Shown piece after piece: positions 34,618 to 46,200 of a stretch of DNA of 64,000 nt. The position numbers and the translations under genes were made by a program. Numbering within the stretch: the first letter of the stretch is position 1; each line of letters starts with the position of its first letter. Origin of the DNA: Antitrichia curtipendula (taxonomy: Eukaryota > Streptophyta > Bryopsida > Hypnales > Leucodontaceae); NCBI GenBank assembly GCA_951230915.1, contig OX579638.1:11736696-11800695 (forward strand). The letters are read 5' to 3'. The notes under the pieces were generated by a model. The model worked only from the letters and a program-made list of their open reading frames with translations, was not told the origin of the DNA and searched no databases.

Positions 34618-36744
34618 TCACTAAACGAGTTTCGAAAATTTGTTTGGGCATCGATCACCTCGAGATTCTTCTTGTGCTTTTGTGTTTTGCTCTGCGTCTG
34701 ATTCGAGGGTAACTTAGTTTTGGTCAATGCGATGGCAGCCAGTCGTTATGCTGCAGCTTTCGAATGTTCACAGTATCTGGGTTGACGTGTAGGACCGAAT
34801 CTAGGCTTTTGTCAAAGTGTCAAAGAGCTAGTGGGCCCGAGATCGAACTTTACGAACACACGCTAGATTTGTTGTCAATGACAAGCATTTCAAAGGCTTT
34901 ATATCTGTTGTGCTTGGAGAGTGGAGCAGTCTCAGAAGTTTGACAAGTTTCTTGTATCTAGATGTTTCTAGTTTTCTCTGGAAATTCTAAGATATCTTCT
35001 CGGCGCTAGCCCTCTTGAGACTTTACGTGGCTCTCCCTCTTTCAAGTCGTCATAGCTGTGACTCCGTTGACGGTTTCAGAGAATGATGGTATGTTGGCCT
35101 TGGGTGAGGTTTTCTCTTTCGTAGTATTCAAATCTCTTATTCGTGAGAATACCCGAAATTTCTCGAGTTTTTCGTGCTTAGAGAAGTCTTTAAGTTGAAC
35201 AACCGGAGCGGTTTTGAGTCGGCTAACAGAAACTAGAGCCTGGCTCCCGACCTGGCTGAACCTCATATCTGTACCATTCGTAGATTTAAGAGCTCAAAAC
35301 CCTGCTGAGCCCTGGGTGGCTTTCGAAGCTCAAGGTACTTGTTTTCAGAGGTTTGATCATTAGAATGTAACGTCTATGGCACTTTGAAATCCGGTAGTTT
35401 TAATGCAGAGGACTATGTAGGGTATGGAGAACTCTCTTGCTAACAAGTTGAGAACTCTTGTTTTCGATTTTGCTTCGTCCATTATCTGAGAGAATCGAGA
35501 GATCATATCAATTTTCTGTTTTGTACGAGTTTTGCTCCCAAGAATCCCAAGAATTTTTTCTCCCTGAAGAGAAGAGAAAGAGGTTCACTGAATGGGGGAG
35601 ATTTACTGTACGTGTTACCGTTCACCCTACTATTCGAAACAGACCAAGGATGGTCTTGACATCGGAGTCTCTACCGTCTAAGTTAATCGGCTATGGCCCT
35701 GTCAAAGTGCTCTTTTAGTTACCTCGTCCTTTCTACAGATGGCGAGATTGCGGCTTCCAGCTAGAAACGCCAGGTGTCTAGACATTTCAAGGATTCCTGG
35801 CCTGTCTAATTTTGGAGCTGTCTACCAGTTGTGAACCTCCAGCTGAAGCAGACGGCCGGAAGGTGGCATTGTCCACGTTCCGAGATCCTGAGCATTTAAA
35901 TATTGATTGCAGTGCCTGGCAGATGGATGAAACCCTTTTTTAAGTTTCATGTTTTTTAAGTATTTTTATTCTCCTGACGGAGGAAGATACAGAGTGCCAC
36001 TGACATTGCACGTCAGTCCTTGCTTTAGCTTCCCAGCTGACAACGCCTCTGTTACTGTCCTGTTGCTTGCAGGCTCGTGTTAGCTGCATAGAGTCCCCAA
36101 AGTCGAGAGTGAAAGTCCATTGTAGTTAAAAAGGAAGAATCCGTCGTTTCGAGTGCGTCCGTCAAAGGAAAGCAATTTTGCAGGTCGCACTGTGAAACCA
36201 CCCTTCAAGTCGAAGCCACACCTAAGTTCAGTTAGAGAGCTGCGGGTAGAGTGCTGGCATGCGGTTGAGGGTGCAAGTGCAAGAGCACGGGTGAGGGCAG
36301 AAATTTATCTCTTGTCAATTCGCTTGATGGCCTCTTTTTGTCATTCCAGTGTACAACTTATGAAAAACTCGTAGCAGGCCTTTCTGCAAAAGTTCAGACT
36401 CAGAATCATATGATTATTGAGGAGGTCTCTCTAAGATAAATTTGACAGTGGGTTACATCTCCTGCTGTTCGGATTTTAAGAAAACTCTTGGATACTAACC
36501 CCAATGGCTTCTAGTTCTACATTATCTGATTGTCTCGTTTGTAAGTAGTGTTCACAAATGTGACAAACCCTAGGAAAACTTCTTGCAATTGGTTTTAGCT
36601 ACGAAATGTGAACACCAGAAATTCCACCTATGAACACATTTAGCTATGATTTTGTAGCAATTCGGGATCACTGTGTGCAAGTATCAGAGTTTCAGTAAAA
36701 CTTAGACACCATCGTGAAGACTGAAGAGAGCGCGAGGGTTTCCC

Positions 36745-36895
36745 TTGTGATACTCAAAGGGAAGCGCAAGTGCTGTAGAGAGTGGTAGAATGTTGTTTGT
36801 TTGCATATTCAAAGGGAAGTGCAAGTGCTAACGAGAGTAGTTCAATGTTGCTTGTGTGAAAATTCAAAGGAAGTGCTAGTGCTTACGAGAGATTG
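36745..36895 (+). repeat. Three 55-bp tandem repeats just upstream of the xylosyltransferase start codon
   Basis: TACTCAAAGGGAAGCGCAAG at 36751, TATTCAAAGGGAAGTGCAAG at 36806 and AATTCAAAGGAAGTGCTAGT at 36861, spaced exactly 55 and 55. They end 36 bp before the ATG, so they lie in the leader or core promoter. Confidence 0.9.
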
Positions 36896-36930
36896 TGGTT
36901 GTTGGCAGCCCCAAGACTAGAATACTGAAA

Positions 36931-38424
36931 ATGAAGGACGACACGAAGAAAGCGTTGGCCCGTCAACTGACGCCCCTCACAATGTACGGCCCCAAAGGGA
37001 AGATTGTTTACGGTCTGTGCGTCCTTGCCGCAGTGTGCTCCATCTGTCTCTTCGGCTTCTACACCACCTTCTTCTCCTTCAAGAATCTCACAGGTCGCTC
37101 CCCACCAAACAACCTCCAGTACGGTCCCAAGCAGCTCACCCCCGAGGAGATTCACCTGCAGATGATCGAAATCGACCGTGACCTAAAGCAATTCCTCAAC
37201 AACAGCAAGCCGTTCACGAAGTTCGGACCTCCGGTCGTCAACTGGGACAAAACACGCGCTAAGGTCATCAACAAACTCAACAACTCCACCAGCGGTGTGA
37301 ATCCCAAGCCCCGCATCATGCTCATCACGAGCTCCCACCCGAAGAAGTGCGAGAACAAGCAAGGTGACCAGATGCTGTTGAAAGCCATCAAGAACAAAAT
37401 GGATTACTGTCGCTTACATGGGATTGAGCTTTACTACAACATGGACAAGATTGATGATGAGATGTTAGGGTGGTGGGTGAAGACGTTTCTTACGCATATG
37501 TTGATGAGGGAGCATCCCGAGATTGACTGGTTCTGGTGGATGGACAGCGATGCCGTGTTCACGGACATGTCGTTTGAGCTCCCTTTGAAAAAATATGAGA
37601 ATCATAACATGGTGATGCACGGCTGGGAGGATGCTGTTTATGAGAAGAGGAGCTGGTTGGGACTCAATGCTGGTGTTTATCTCATTCGGAATTGCCAGTG
37701 GTCGATGGATATGTTGCATGCTTGGGCGCCTATGAGTCCGAAAGGTGCAATTCGTGATGGTGTTGGGGAGTTTCTGACGAAGGCGTTGCCGAATCGGGGG
37801 AAGGGGGAAGCTGATGATCAATCAGGGCTGGTGTACCTAATGATTAGTGATCAGGAGCGATGGGGGTCGAAGGTGTACCTCGAAAGTTCGTACTATTTCC
37901 AGGGATTCTGGAAGGTAAACCAATTACAATGGAACTCCCAAGTTTCTGAGATGCACTGCGAATTTTCCTGTGACACGGGAATATTGAGGTTTAGGGTTTA
38001 GAATTGTAGAGCTGAAGAAAGTTCAGCAAGTGTGACGAATGCAATGTAAATTTCCGCAGGTGGTTTAGAATTGAAGAAAGGTTTGCAAGAGTAACGAATG
38101 GAATGGAAATTTCTGCAGGTGCTAACGGAACGATTCGAGGAGATGATGGAAAAGTACGAACCGGGACTGTATGGTGACGATCGGTGGCCTTTTGTGACGC
38201 ATTTCTGTGGTTGTGAGTTCTGCTGTGGCTCGATTAACCCCGAATATACGGTTGATCACTGCTTGTTGCACATGGAGCGTGCCATCAACTTCGCGGATAA
38301 TCAGATTATTGCGAAGTACGGGTTTCGCCATAAGTCGTTGAAGTCGCCCGAAGTTGAGGCCCTGCACAAGAATCATACTGCCAAAGCTGCGACGAAATCG
38401 AAGGCTACGTCGAAGAAGGCTTAA
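36931..38424 (+). CDS. XXT: Xyloglucan 6-xylosyltransferase-like, glycosyltransferase family 34
   Basis: Transfers xylose from UDP-xylose to the glucan backbone of xyloglucan in the Golgi (family knowledge). Exons 36931-37914 and 38119-38424 join in phase 0 to give 429 aa; Arabidopsis XXT proteins are near 460. Type II topology: short basic N-terminus, one membrane segment at residues 25-47 (VYGLCVLAAVCSICLFGFYT), then the lumenal domain. The metal-binding DSD is at 205-207 within IDWFWWMDSDAVFTDM. Also seen are NAGVYLIRNCQWSMDML, AWAPMSPKGAIRDGVGEFLT, ADDQSGLVYLM at 294-304, and in exon 2 WPFVTHFCGCEFCCG followed by ERAINFADNQIIAKYGFRHK, which is the GT34 end pattern. I chose the ATG at 36931 because nothing upstream in frame is an ATG. 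GT34 also contains galactomannan galactosyltransferases, so substrate is inferred. The intron holds a second, duplicated acceptor-like site. Confidence 0.92.
37982..38118 (+). repeat. Tandem duplication containing the 3' splice site of the xylosyltransferase intron
   Basis: The block GAAATTTCTGCAGGTG at the true acceptor (AG at 38117-38118) has a near copy ending TTCCGCAGGTGG with AG at 38058-38059. Both are preceded by similar text (TTTAGAATTG, GAAGAAAG, TAACGAATG). The upstream copy would read GTG GTT TAG, an immediate stop. Confidence 0.85.
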
Positions 38425-39340
38425 GCACAGGTGCCACAACCCTAACCCTTCACCCTAACCCCAGTCCCAAAATTTCTTTCGCTGTCTCTTTAATCACCCC
38501 AGCGATTGTCCTGACGTTTCCCTTATGACATGAGCTTAGTTTGAATGTGATAATTAGTGTGCTACAGCTAATGATATAATCTCATTTCAGAGTCATAACA
38601 GAGAACTTAAAGCACATTCGAATGGGAACTTGTTTGAGCAAGCTTCTCCTCGGATCCCAATGTACTGATGTCTGTCATAGAATTGTTGAAGTATGGATTA
38701 GGGTCCTAACCAATAGCCAAGACTACTCCTAAACCTTAATACTGCCAGCTTCTATAGACCTTGTGACCGCCTCTTCGACTGCGATAGCTCAAGTTATGTT
38801 TTTAGTGTCCACATACCACCTGCATTGTGCGTTAACCCTAATTCATGCTTTAGACACCATTTGTGGAGGCTTTGTGGACTAAGCTTTCGAACCACTGCAG
38901 AATGATGCTTCAGCATACATGAGTCCGGTCGACTCTTTTCTTCCATTTGCACGAGGAGGTGCAGTCCAAAGTCTAGCCCATACATGCGGTAATAATTCAA
39001 CAACCCTAAATGTGCTCGCCAAGAGTGAGCGACATGCGGATTGGAAGGTGCAATGACGCACTGAGATAAAGAAAAGATCGCACTGCGATTGAGGAGTCTG
39101 GACGCTTGGGCTGTGGGAGGAGCTAGTCGGGAGGATGGGATTGCCCTAATTCTAAAGGGGTTTAGGGTTTAGGGCTTTAGAGTACGGTAGTGGAGGACAG
39201 CAGTTTGTTAAGGGCAAGATCTATTGATACAGGGCTCCTCGGTTGGATCCCTGGCTGTAAATTTTACCAAGTAAATCAAGGTTCCACATTTGAGTGTGGG
39301 GCTTGTCTAATTGTGAGTTGCAATTAGTTTTTCTGTGTGC
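38425..39340. other. 3' flank of the xylosyltransferase gene
   Basis: Right after the stop there is a CCCTAACCC-rich stretch (about 38434-38462), and at about 39156-39176 a TTTAGGG doublet. No gene is recognised; short open frames on the minus strand have no domain. Confidence 0.45.
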
Positions 39341-39486
39341 TTGAGTCGGTTGCTTTGTTGCAACAAAGAATGTGGCATTTTGATATAGTATGCAAAAGTT
39401 ATGAAGGGTCAAAAGATTTTTTTTGGTAGGTGTCATAAAAAAAATTTCACATGATTTTTGAGGTGTACCCAAAGTGATGATGATGG

Positions 39487-40151
39487 GTCAGGGAGGATTG
39501 ACCCCTGTATTGCCCTGTGTTTTATCCCTGCACACATCCTTATAGAAAACATTGGAATTTTTTATTTGCTACATATGATAAAAAAAAATTAATTTTGAAT
39601 TCATATTTGCAATCAGAGGCCCCAAAATAGTTTGGAGGCATTAAGAAATACAAAATTTAAGTGGCACAAAATAGGGGGCAATTTTTACATTTACCTTTTG
39701 ATGGGGCAATATAGGGGTCAATCCTCCCTAGCCATCGAATCAGAAGGTGTTTGCACATACGCTCTGGCCACGTGGCCTCCTCCAACAAGCTCTCTGGGAC
39801 TTTCTCCTTGACTCAGGCAGAGCGGCGTGTCTTAAAGCCCAAAGGTCGTCTAAGCTCAATCCTCACCAAGCGCCTTCCATTCGACTCAATTTTGATAACA
39901 TTTGGCTCTGCTCCAAGTTGTTAGCCTCGAGAGAGGGTAACATTATTAGGTGGCAAGGGTGTGGTCCTCCTAGTTGTAAATTTTTCTAGGGTTTCCACTC
40001 CCTCTCTTTTCTTTTGTTTTTCCCTTTGCTCTTCTTCTCTTCATTTGTCCAACCTCCCGGCTTGGCTGTCTTGTATTGTGGGTTTTTTTTTAATGTAGTG
40101 GGTTTCCCATTTGTTCAAAAAAAAAAAAAAAAAAAAATCCTCCCTAGCCAT
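39487..40151 (+). mobile_element. GGATTGACCCC MITE, copy 5, itself split by a retroposon
   Basis: Left end CAGGGAGGATTGACCCCTG, right end ATAGGGGTCAATCCTCCCTA, about 265 bp when the insert is ignored. Core TTGCAATCAGAGGCCCCAAA and GGCACAAAATAGGGGGCAA. GATGATG-rich text lies on both sides of it; this may be an 8-10 bp target duplication but is low-complexity. CAGGG ends and that length would fit a hAT-type MITE. Confidence 0.65.
39736..40136 (+). mobile_element. Poly(A)-tailed retroposon insertion (LINE 3' end or processed copy)
   Basis: The 15-bp duplication ATCCTCCCTAGCCAT flanks the insert at 39721-39735 and 40137-40151, and the insert ends in an A-run of about 20. This is the signature of LINE-mediated insertion. 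An open frame at 39747-39989 (HTLWPRGLLQQALWDFLLDS and on) may be the C-terminus of a LINE protein, and the T-rich trailer with GGGTTTTTTTTTAATG resembles plant LINE tails. No reverse-transcriptase motif is visible, so the insert is heavily 5'-truncated. Confidence 0.75.
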
Positions 40152-40196
40152 GATGATGGGTTTGGAGCAATGGTGCATTTTGAGTTGCCCACCTTG

Positions 40197-43094
40197 ATGT
40201 GTAAATTGCTTTTGTATTTTTTTTTATCACTTTAGATCCTACAGTTCATTTGAAAAACACATGATATGTTCACAAAACAATGCTCTTGTTTTTAGAAAGA
40301 AGAAAAATGTATTTAATGATTATCCAACCATAAGAAGAGAAAATGCCCTTGGATAATATCACGGTTTGTTAAAAATTGAGTGTTCATCCAACAATGCACT
40401 TTGCAACATGTTTTGTGGATTGCAAGGAATATAATTGGAATGTTTATGCAGTTATACCAAGATCATAACAAATTTTCTTTCAATGAAGCAAATTTAGATG
40501 TAGACATTCTAACCATTCCAACAACATATTAATTGCAATCATACAAATCATTTTTTCTTAAATTTTTGTTGGATTTCAAATTTTGAAATATACTCTATAT
40601 TGGATGGAGGGTATAAGTTTATGCATGCCTCTTGTACAAATGCATAAATATTGTATACCACAAGATTGGAAGGTCAATCCTAACAACTATATCAACTTTA
40701 CAATCTTCATTAAAAAGACTATGCAAATTGCATTTATATATGCCATTTATATGCCATGGTATATTAGCATATGCTAGCATATACTATGGTATATTAATAT
40801 ATTACTAATTGCATATGATTAATGTATATGACTAATGTATTTGCATATGATGAATGTATATTGTGGCATCTCGAAAGCTTCTTTGGCTTGAAATACAACG
40901 ATTTTGATACCATTTGATGCAATGCAAGATTTATAACATCACTTCAGTTTTCATGAAAGTTTAGATAGTATGGAACAATTTTACAATATTCAAAATTACT
41001 TGCATAGAATGACCATTATTGATTCTTCTGGAATCCAAATGATTGTGGACAATTGCAAAATTGTGTTTTGTATTTTGACTACACTATCATGCCTAAATCC
41101 TTTTCCTTGCGTAATTGTAGGTAATGTTTTATCATTTGTAAACTGCAACCCACAACAAATTTCTTTCTGTAATTTTTCCTTCATATAAGATGTGTAGGTG
41201 GGACTCTCATATCATTGGAATAAATGCTCTAGATGCAAGTATTTATTCCTAAGAATCTTAATTCTAGATGTTTGAGAAGTTTGCTTTAATACTTATTTAA
41301 ATAACTACATGAGGTAAAAGATAGGATGTTGTTAAACCCTATAAATAAATTTAAAAAAAAATAGGGTTTTGTATATTTCAATGTTTTGAAAGTCTTTTTT
41401 GAATATTCTTAGAATATATTCAAATATTCTTTAATTATATTGATTATATGTGGCTTTCTTTTAAATATCCTGTTAATGCATGCGGTTTGTTATATTACAA
41501 GGGAATAATCTCCTAGGATCTAAAGACAAGTTCAATTACTATATGGTCAAACATCATTTATGAGCTCTTGCAAATTGTGTTAAAGTTAATTTGATAATTG
41601 TATTACACAAGATCATAATATGTTGTCTATCTATGTGAAATCTTTTTTATTTTCGTGAAAAGTAACTATGGTTATAATTTCTATAATAAAAAATGGAAAT
41701 AAATTGGTAACTATAATATAAAAATGGACAACTAATTTGAATGCTTTTCACATGCTATAATGAATAGTCAACTCCTAAAAGAATGGTTGTATTTTTTAAG
41801 AGAAAATTTCAAAAACTGCAAGTTTTGTGTGCATTTCCCCAAGTTGAAAATAAAAGCATTTTTTTTAAACTTCAATTATATAAAAGTGTAGTAGAGTATT
41901 ATGAAAATGTGTTGAAAAATTACAACTCATTTAACCATATGGACTGAAAGATTATTCCATTTGAAGTAAGAAAAAAAACTTTTATAAATTTTTGTAAAAA
42001 GCAATCAATAAACTTCAAGTCTTTATAGAATAAATTTTTGTAAAAAGCAGCCAGTAAACTTCAAGTCCTTATAGAGTAAACTTTTTGATGAATTTTTGCT
42101 CAAATTCATCAAGTTTTAAATTTGACTTCGTAGATTATATAATAATAGGACTTGAAGTTAAAAATAAAAAAATCATGAAATTGCTTAGACATAGCTAGGG
42201 TAAGCCAACATAGTTTGACTCCTCTCAAAAAGTGACTTGAGAAGTAAAATTTGTTTTTTGGAGGACAATTCTATGCCATATTTGATCAATTACATACATG
42301 CAAATGCAAATTTCAAAAGTCAATAAAGGTTTTAGCAGAAGATGTCCCCAAGATGCCCAAATTGTTTGAACTGTCCAAATTTTTTCAATAGCGTAAATTT
42401 AGATCCAGGTATCCAATGAAAAAAATCATATTTCTACCAAGGAGATATATAGTCACACCTTGTGGCAAAATTTTGTAAACACATGACCCAAATTGACTTT
42501 GTAAGAATATACCTAAGATTTATTGCATACATTGAATGGACATTTTGTCCTCAAGGGGTTACTAAGACTACTGTGATTATTTCCTACAACAATCATTTTA
42601 CATCTTATTATATTTTATATATACTTGGTGATGACCATTAAGTCAAATAACTATTATTAATCTAAATTTAGTCTTTAAATGAAAGATTGATAAAATTTTA
42701 ATACTTTTATAGGTCAAATTTTTTTTCTTCTATAGATGTTGACTTTTACTACTAAAGTAATGGCAAAAAAAGAATTATTATTTTAAAAACGTGAAATGAG
42801 TAAAAGAATTTTATATATTGAGGATGTTAGAATCTATTAGAAAAGTCTCAAATTTTAACCAAAATCAAAAGTCAGAATGAGAAACAATATATCAGAATTT
42901 TAGTATTGAATATATCCTTAATGTGAAAAAGTGAACACATAATTCAGAATTGCAATCCTTATATTCCGATCAGTTTAATTATGTGCAACAACCAAATGGG
43001 AGACAATAGGTCATCCTACCAAGTCATCCTGAAGGCGACGTCTCAAACGAGGTGTCATATGAGGTATCATATGGAAGGCCTTCGTTAGAGGATG
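40197..43094. other. AT-rich intergenic DNA
   Basis: No gene recognised. It contains a 46-bp tandem duplication (41988-42079), a palindromic stretch around 40753-40790, and at about 42549-42565 the words CTCAAGGGGTTA that may be a remnant end of the TTAACCCCTAAAG family. Confidence 0.45.
41988..42079 (+). repeat. 46-bp tandem duplication
   Basis: ATTTTTGTAAAAAGCAATCA at 41988 returns at 42034 as ATTTTTGTAAAAAGCAGCCA; the copies stay similar for the whole unit (AAACTTCAAGTCYTTATAGA). Confidence 0.85.
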
Positions 43095-43144
43095 TGGGCT
43101 GCGCCTTCTTTCGTGAGGGTTCAGAATCAGGGTTTAGGGTTTTA
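43095..43144 (+). promoter_or_regulatory. Site II motif plus telobox in the nucleostemin promoter
   Basis: TGGGCT at 43095-43100 is a site II element, and GGTTTAGGGTTTTAG at 43131-43145 is a telobox (AAACCCTAA on the other strand). The pair lies about 100-145 bp before the start codon. In plants this combination is known from promoters of ribosomal-protein and ribosome-biogenesis genes, which matches the gene's job. Confidence 0.7.
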
Positions 43145-43240
43145 GTATTCATCTCCTCTAGGTCCTCGATCTCAGTCGTGTTTTGGCTAGTTCACACATT
43201 TTTCCTTTGGAGAGGGCGGGATAAAACAGCAGCATCAACA

Positions 43241-46200
43241 ATGGTGAAGCGAAGCAAAAGTGAGTGCGCATTTTTTCTGTCCGTCCTGTAGTCCTGTGAG
43301 CATTTGTATCGTTGTTTTGTGAAATTTGGAGTGTTTATTGATGAATTCGGCCATGGCATTGTTGCAGAGAGTAAGTCTAAGCGAACGCCCTTGCGGAAGA
43401 AGTACAAGATTATCAAGAAGGTCAAGGAGCACCACAAGAAGCAGGCGAAGGAAGCGAAGAAGCAGGCGAAGTTAGGTCACAAGGGGAGGTCGAAAGTGGA
43501 GAAAGACCCTGGGATTCCTAACGCCTGGCCTTTTAAAGAACAGGAGCTAGCTGCTCTGGAAGCTCGCCGCGCTCGGGCGCTCGAGGAGATTGAGCTGAAA
43601 AAAGCGGCGAAAAAGGAAAGGGTAAGGTTTAGGGTTAAAATGCTTCCTACTGTGAGAATTTCGATATTCCATACTTCTCCATGTGCGGGAGAATTGAGTT
43701 TGACAATTTTGAGGACCACGGGTAACTGTCATTGGAATCTGCAATTTGCGTAAGATGCTCACGTAGTTTTTATGTTTTCGCGTAGGCTGCTAAGCGAAAG
43801 CTCGGACTGCTGGATGACGAAGATGATGCTGAACTTGCCAGAAAGGCTGCTGAGTCTGAGAAGTCGAAGAAACAAAAAATTCTCAGTCCTCAAGGTATGT
43901 GTTTAATGTGTCTGTCCACTATTGACTACTTCATGACATTTCTGGTCGGCTTGAAGTGCCCAATTACAGTGTTTTTCAAGAGTTTACGTGCTCTTTTTGC
44001 AGAGAGGTTTTACACGGAGCTGATGAAAGTGATAGAAGCATCCGATGTGATCATTCAAGTGTTGGACGCAAGGGATCCTCTCGGTAGCCGTTGTGTGGAG
44101 CTCGAACGTATGGTTCACAAGGCAGGGCCTCTTAAGCGTGTAATTCTTCTCCTCAATAAAATTGGTACGCTTCTTTAATCAATATATGCGTGTCACAAGG
44201 TGAATCATGCCACAAAAAACTTAAGTTTGTGGTTCTGCTTATATGCGTCTTAGGGTTTGTCAAGTGTATTCGAGTTGCTTGAGAAAGAAATGCATTGCAC
44301 GAAGCGTTTGAATTAGAGGCAAAATTATGAGCGTTGAGAGTGAGGTTTTCTTTAGACGCATCTCAAATTCTGATTAAATGTTACACAATTGATGCTCTTC
44401 AGATCTTGTACCTAGAGAAATTGTGGAGCAATGGCTTAAGTATTTTAGGGAGGAGCTTCCAACAGTCGCGTTCAAGTGTAATTCACAGCATAAGAAGAAC
44501 GCAGGAAGGAAGTCACGAAAGGTTGTTGAGAATGCTGATCTATTGCAATCTAGCAACTGCCTTGGCGCAGAGACATTACTGCAGCTTCTCAGAAATTATT
44601 CCAAAAATCAGAAGGTAGACTCAACATTGCTACATATGAGAGATTTTGATGCATTACATTCGGTGGGAAAGTCACCAAGCATTACAGTCTCATTTGTTTC
44701 TTTAAAAGTATTTTGGTATGAGGGTTTGTCATTAGAGATCTTGTTGTGCTAATTGTTTCCATTATTTGTGGAATGTGCAGATGAAAACAGCTATCACTGT
44801 TGGCGTGGTTGGTTTTCCAAATGTTGGAAAAAGTAGTATAATTAACAGTCTGAAGAGAACTCAAGCGGTCAGCGTTCAAGCGACACCTTGTATTACGAAG
44901 GTGATGCAGGAGATTGAATTAGACAAGCATGTTAAGCTACTTGATTGTCCTGGAATTTTAGTTTCAACATCAGCCGACAATGAAGCATCTGCCACATTAC
45001 GAAACTTCATCAATGTACACGAGCTTGCTGACGCTATTGTTCCAGGTAAAACAAAGACCGATGTAATGGACGTTGCTACTGTTCATCGTAACTGGATTAT
45101 CTGCTTGGAACTAATTAGTGGTTGCAAATTCCCGGGTGTTTCAGAACAGCAACCGCTGTTGTTGTCCTGAGTATCTACAACGTAATAGAGTTTCGTGATA
45201 ACTCTATTCTTTGCAATGTTTAGTGAAGTTCATATGGCTCTTTTAGATTCTTGATTACTACGTAACTTGCAGCGCGTCGACGGTGTCTCCAATTCTAACA
45301 TTTTTTGTTCTTCAAACAGTGAGAGATATAGTTCGGCATTGTCCTGCCGAGAAATTGATGTCCATCTACAAGATCACCAAGTTCAGTGATGCGGACGGTT
45401 TTTTGACGAATTTTGCCACGGTGCGTGGGAAGGCAAGAAATGGCGTACGAGATAATACAGCTGCAGCCCGCGCTGTGCTTCATGATTGGAATGAAGGTAT
45501 GCCAGAGACTCTTGTACATACTGTCCTCAAGTACACAAGGTTTTATCGAATGTTAATGGTCTATTGGAATCTACCAATGAGAGTAATAACAACAACTTAG
45601 AAAATACACTCGAGCTATCTCAAGTTTCTTAAGCTACTTAAGAGATCAAGAAAGGTAGGCGTTATCTGATGTATTGCTTGGTGATTCATTTAAAATTGTG
45701 TATTTGAGACAATTAGTTGTGCTGTTGATACCAAGAGAGTTATATTTGCAATCTGATGCTTTGCGGAAGCTTTCACCAGGCACTCTTAGTGCGTCCCTTT
45801 TAGGTTCTTATTGTTATTATTCAACCTTAATCAATTTCTTGATCTGCTTGCTGCGGTTTGTCTTGTTAGCTTAAAGTATCATAAACTCCTTTTTCTTAAT
45901 ATCTCGTCCCAACATGCTTCAGGAAAAATACCATACTTCACAGTACCTCCTGCGCTGGAAGCTAGCAAGCCTGCAGAGTCTTCAATTGTGTCGGACTGGG
46001 CAACGGAGTTTGACGTGGAGAAGGTCTTTAAGAAGGAGCAATCGGCAGTTTTAGCTGAACTTCGACCTTTAATGGAGACTGAGCATGTCCAAATACCGTG
46101 CAGCTCTCCCTTAACTATAGACTTCGATTCTATGGTACATTCCTGAAGCTTCATTAAACATAGAAATACATCGAGTTTGAGTTTTTGAGTTTTTGCATGT

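Larger units (their letters stand above)
33129..36744. other. Less repetitive DNA upstream of the xylosyltransferase gene
   Basis: More GC-rich than the flanks from about 33640 on. It holds several unrecognised open frames, two of which are listed separately. The last part probably includes the promoter and a leader of the xylosyltransferase gene. No TATA box can be fixed. Confidence 0.4.
39341..40196 (+). mobile_element. MITE, GTGGGTACACCC family, copy 3, split by nested insertions
   Basis: The left part (39341 to about 39485) matches 30708-30880: ATGTGGCATTTTGATATAGT, AAAAGTTATGAAGG, GAGGTGTACCC. The right part resumes at about 40152 with GATGATGGGTTTGGAGCAAT and ends near TTGCCCACCTTG. 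Between them lie a GGATTGACCCC MITE and a poly(A)-tailed insertion. Confidence 0.55.

Noticed and set aside
37465..37821. Minus-strand open frame inside the xylosyltransferase exon
   Set aside because: Shadow of a conserved coding exon; no domain of its own.
39747..39989. Host gene encoding an 80-residue protein
   Set aside because: It lies entirely inside a poly(A)-tailed insertion with a 15-bp target duplication, so it is retroposon sequence.
43477..43762. Minus-strand open frames over nucleostemin exon 2
   Set aside because: Ser/Ala-rich shadow of the Lys/Glu-rich coding strand.
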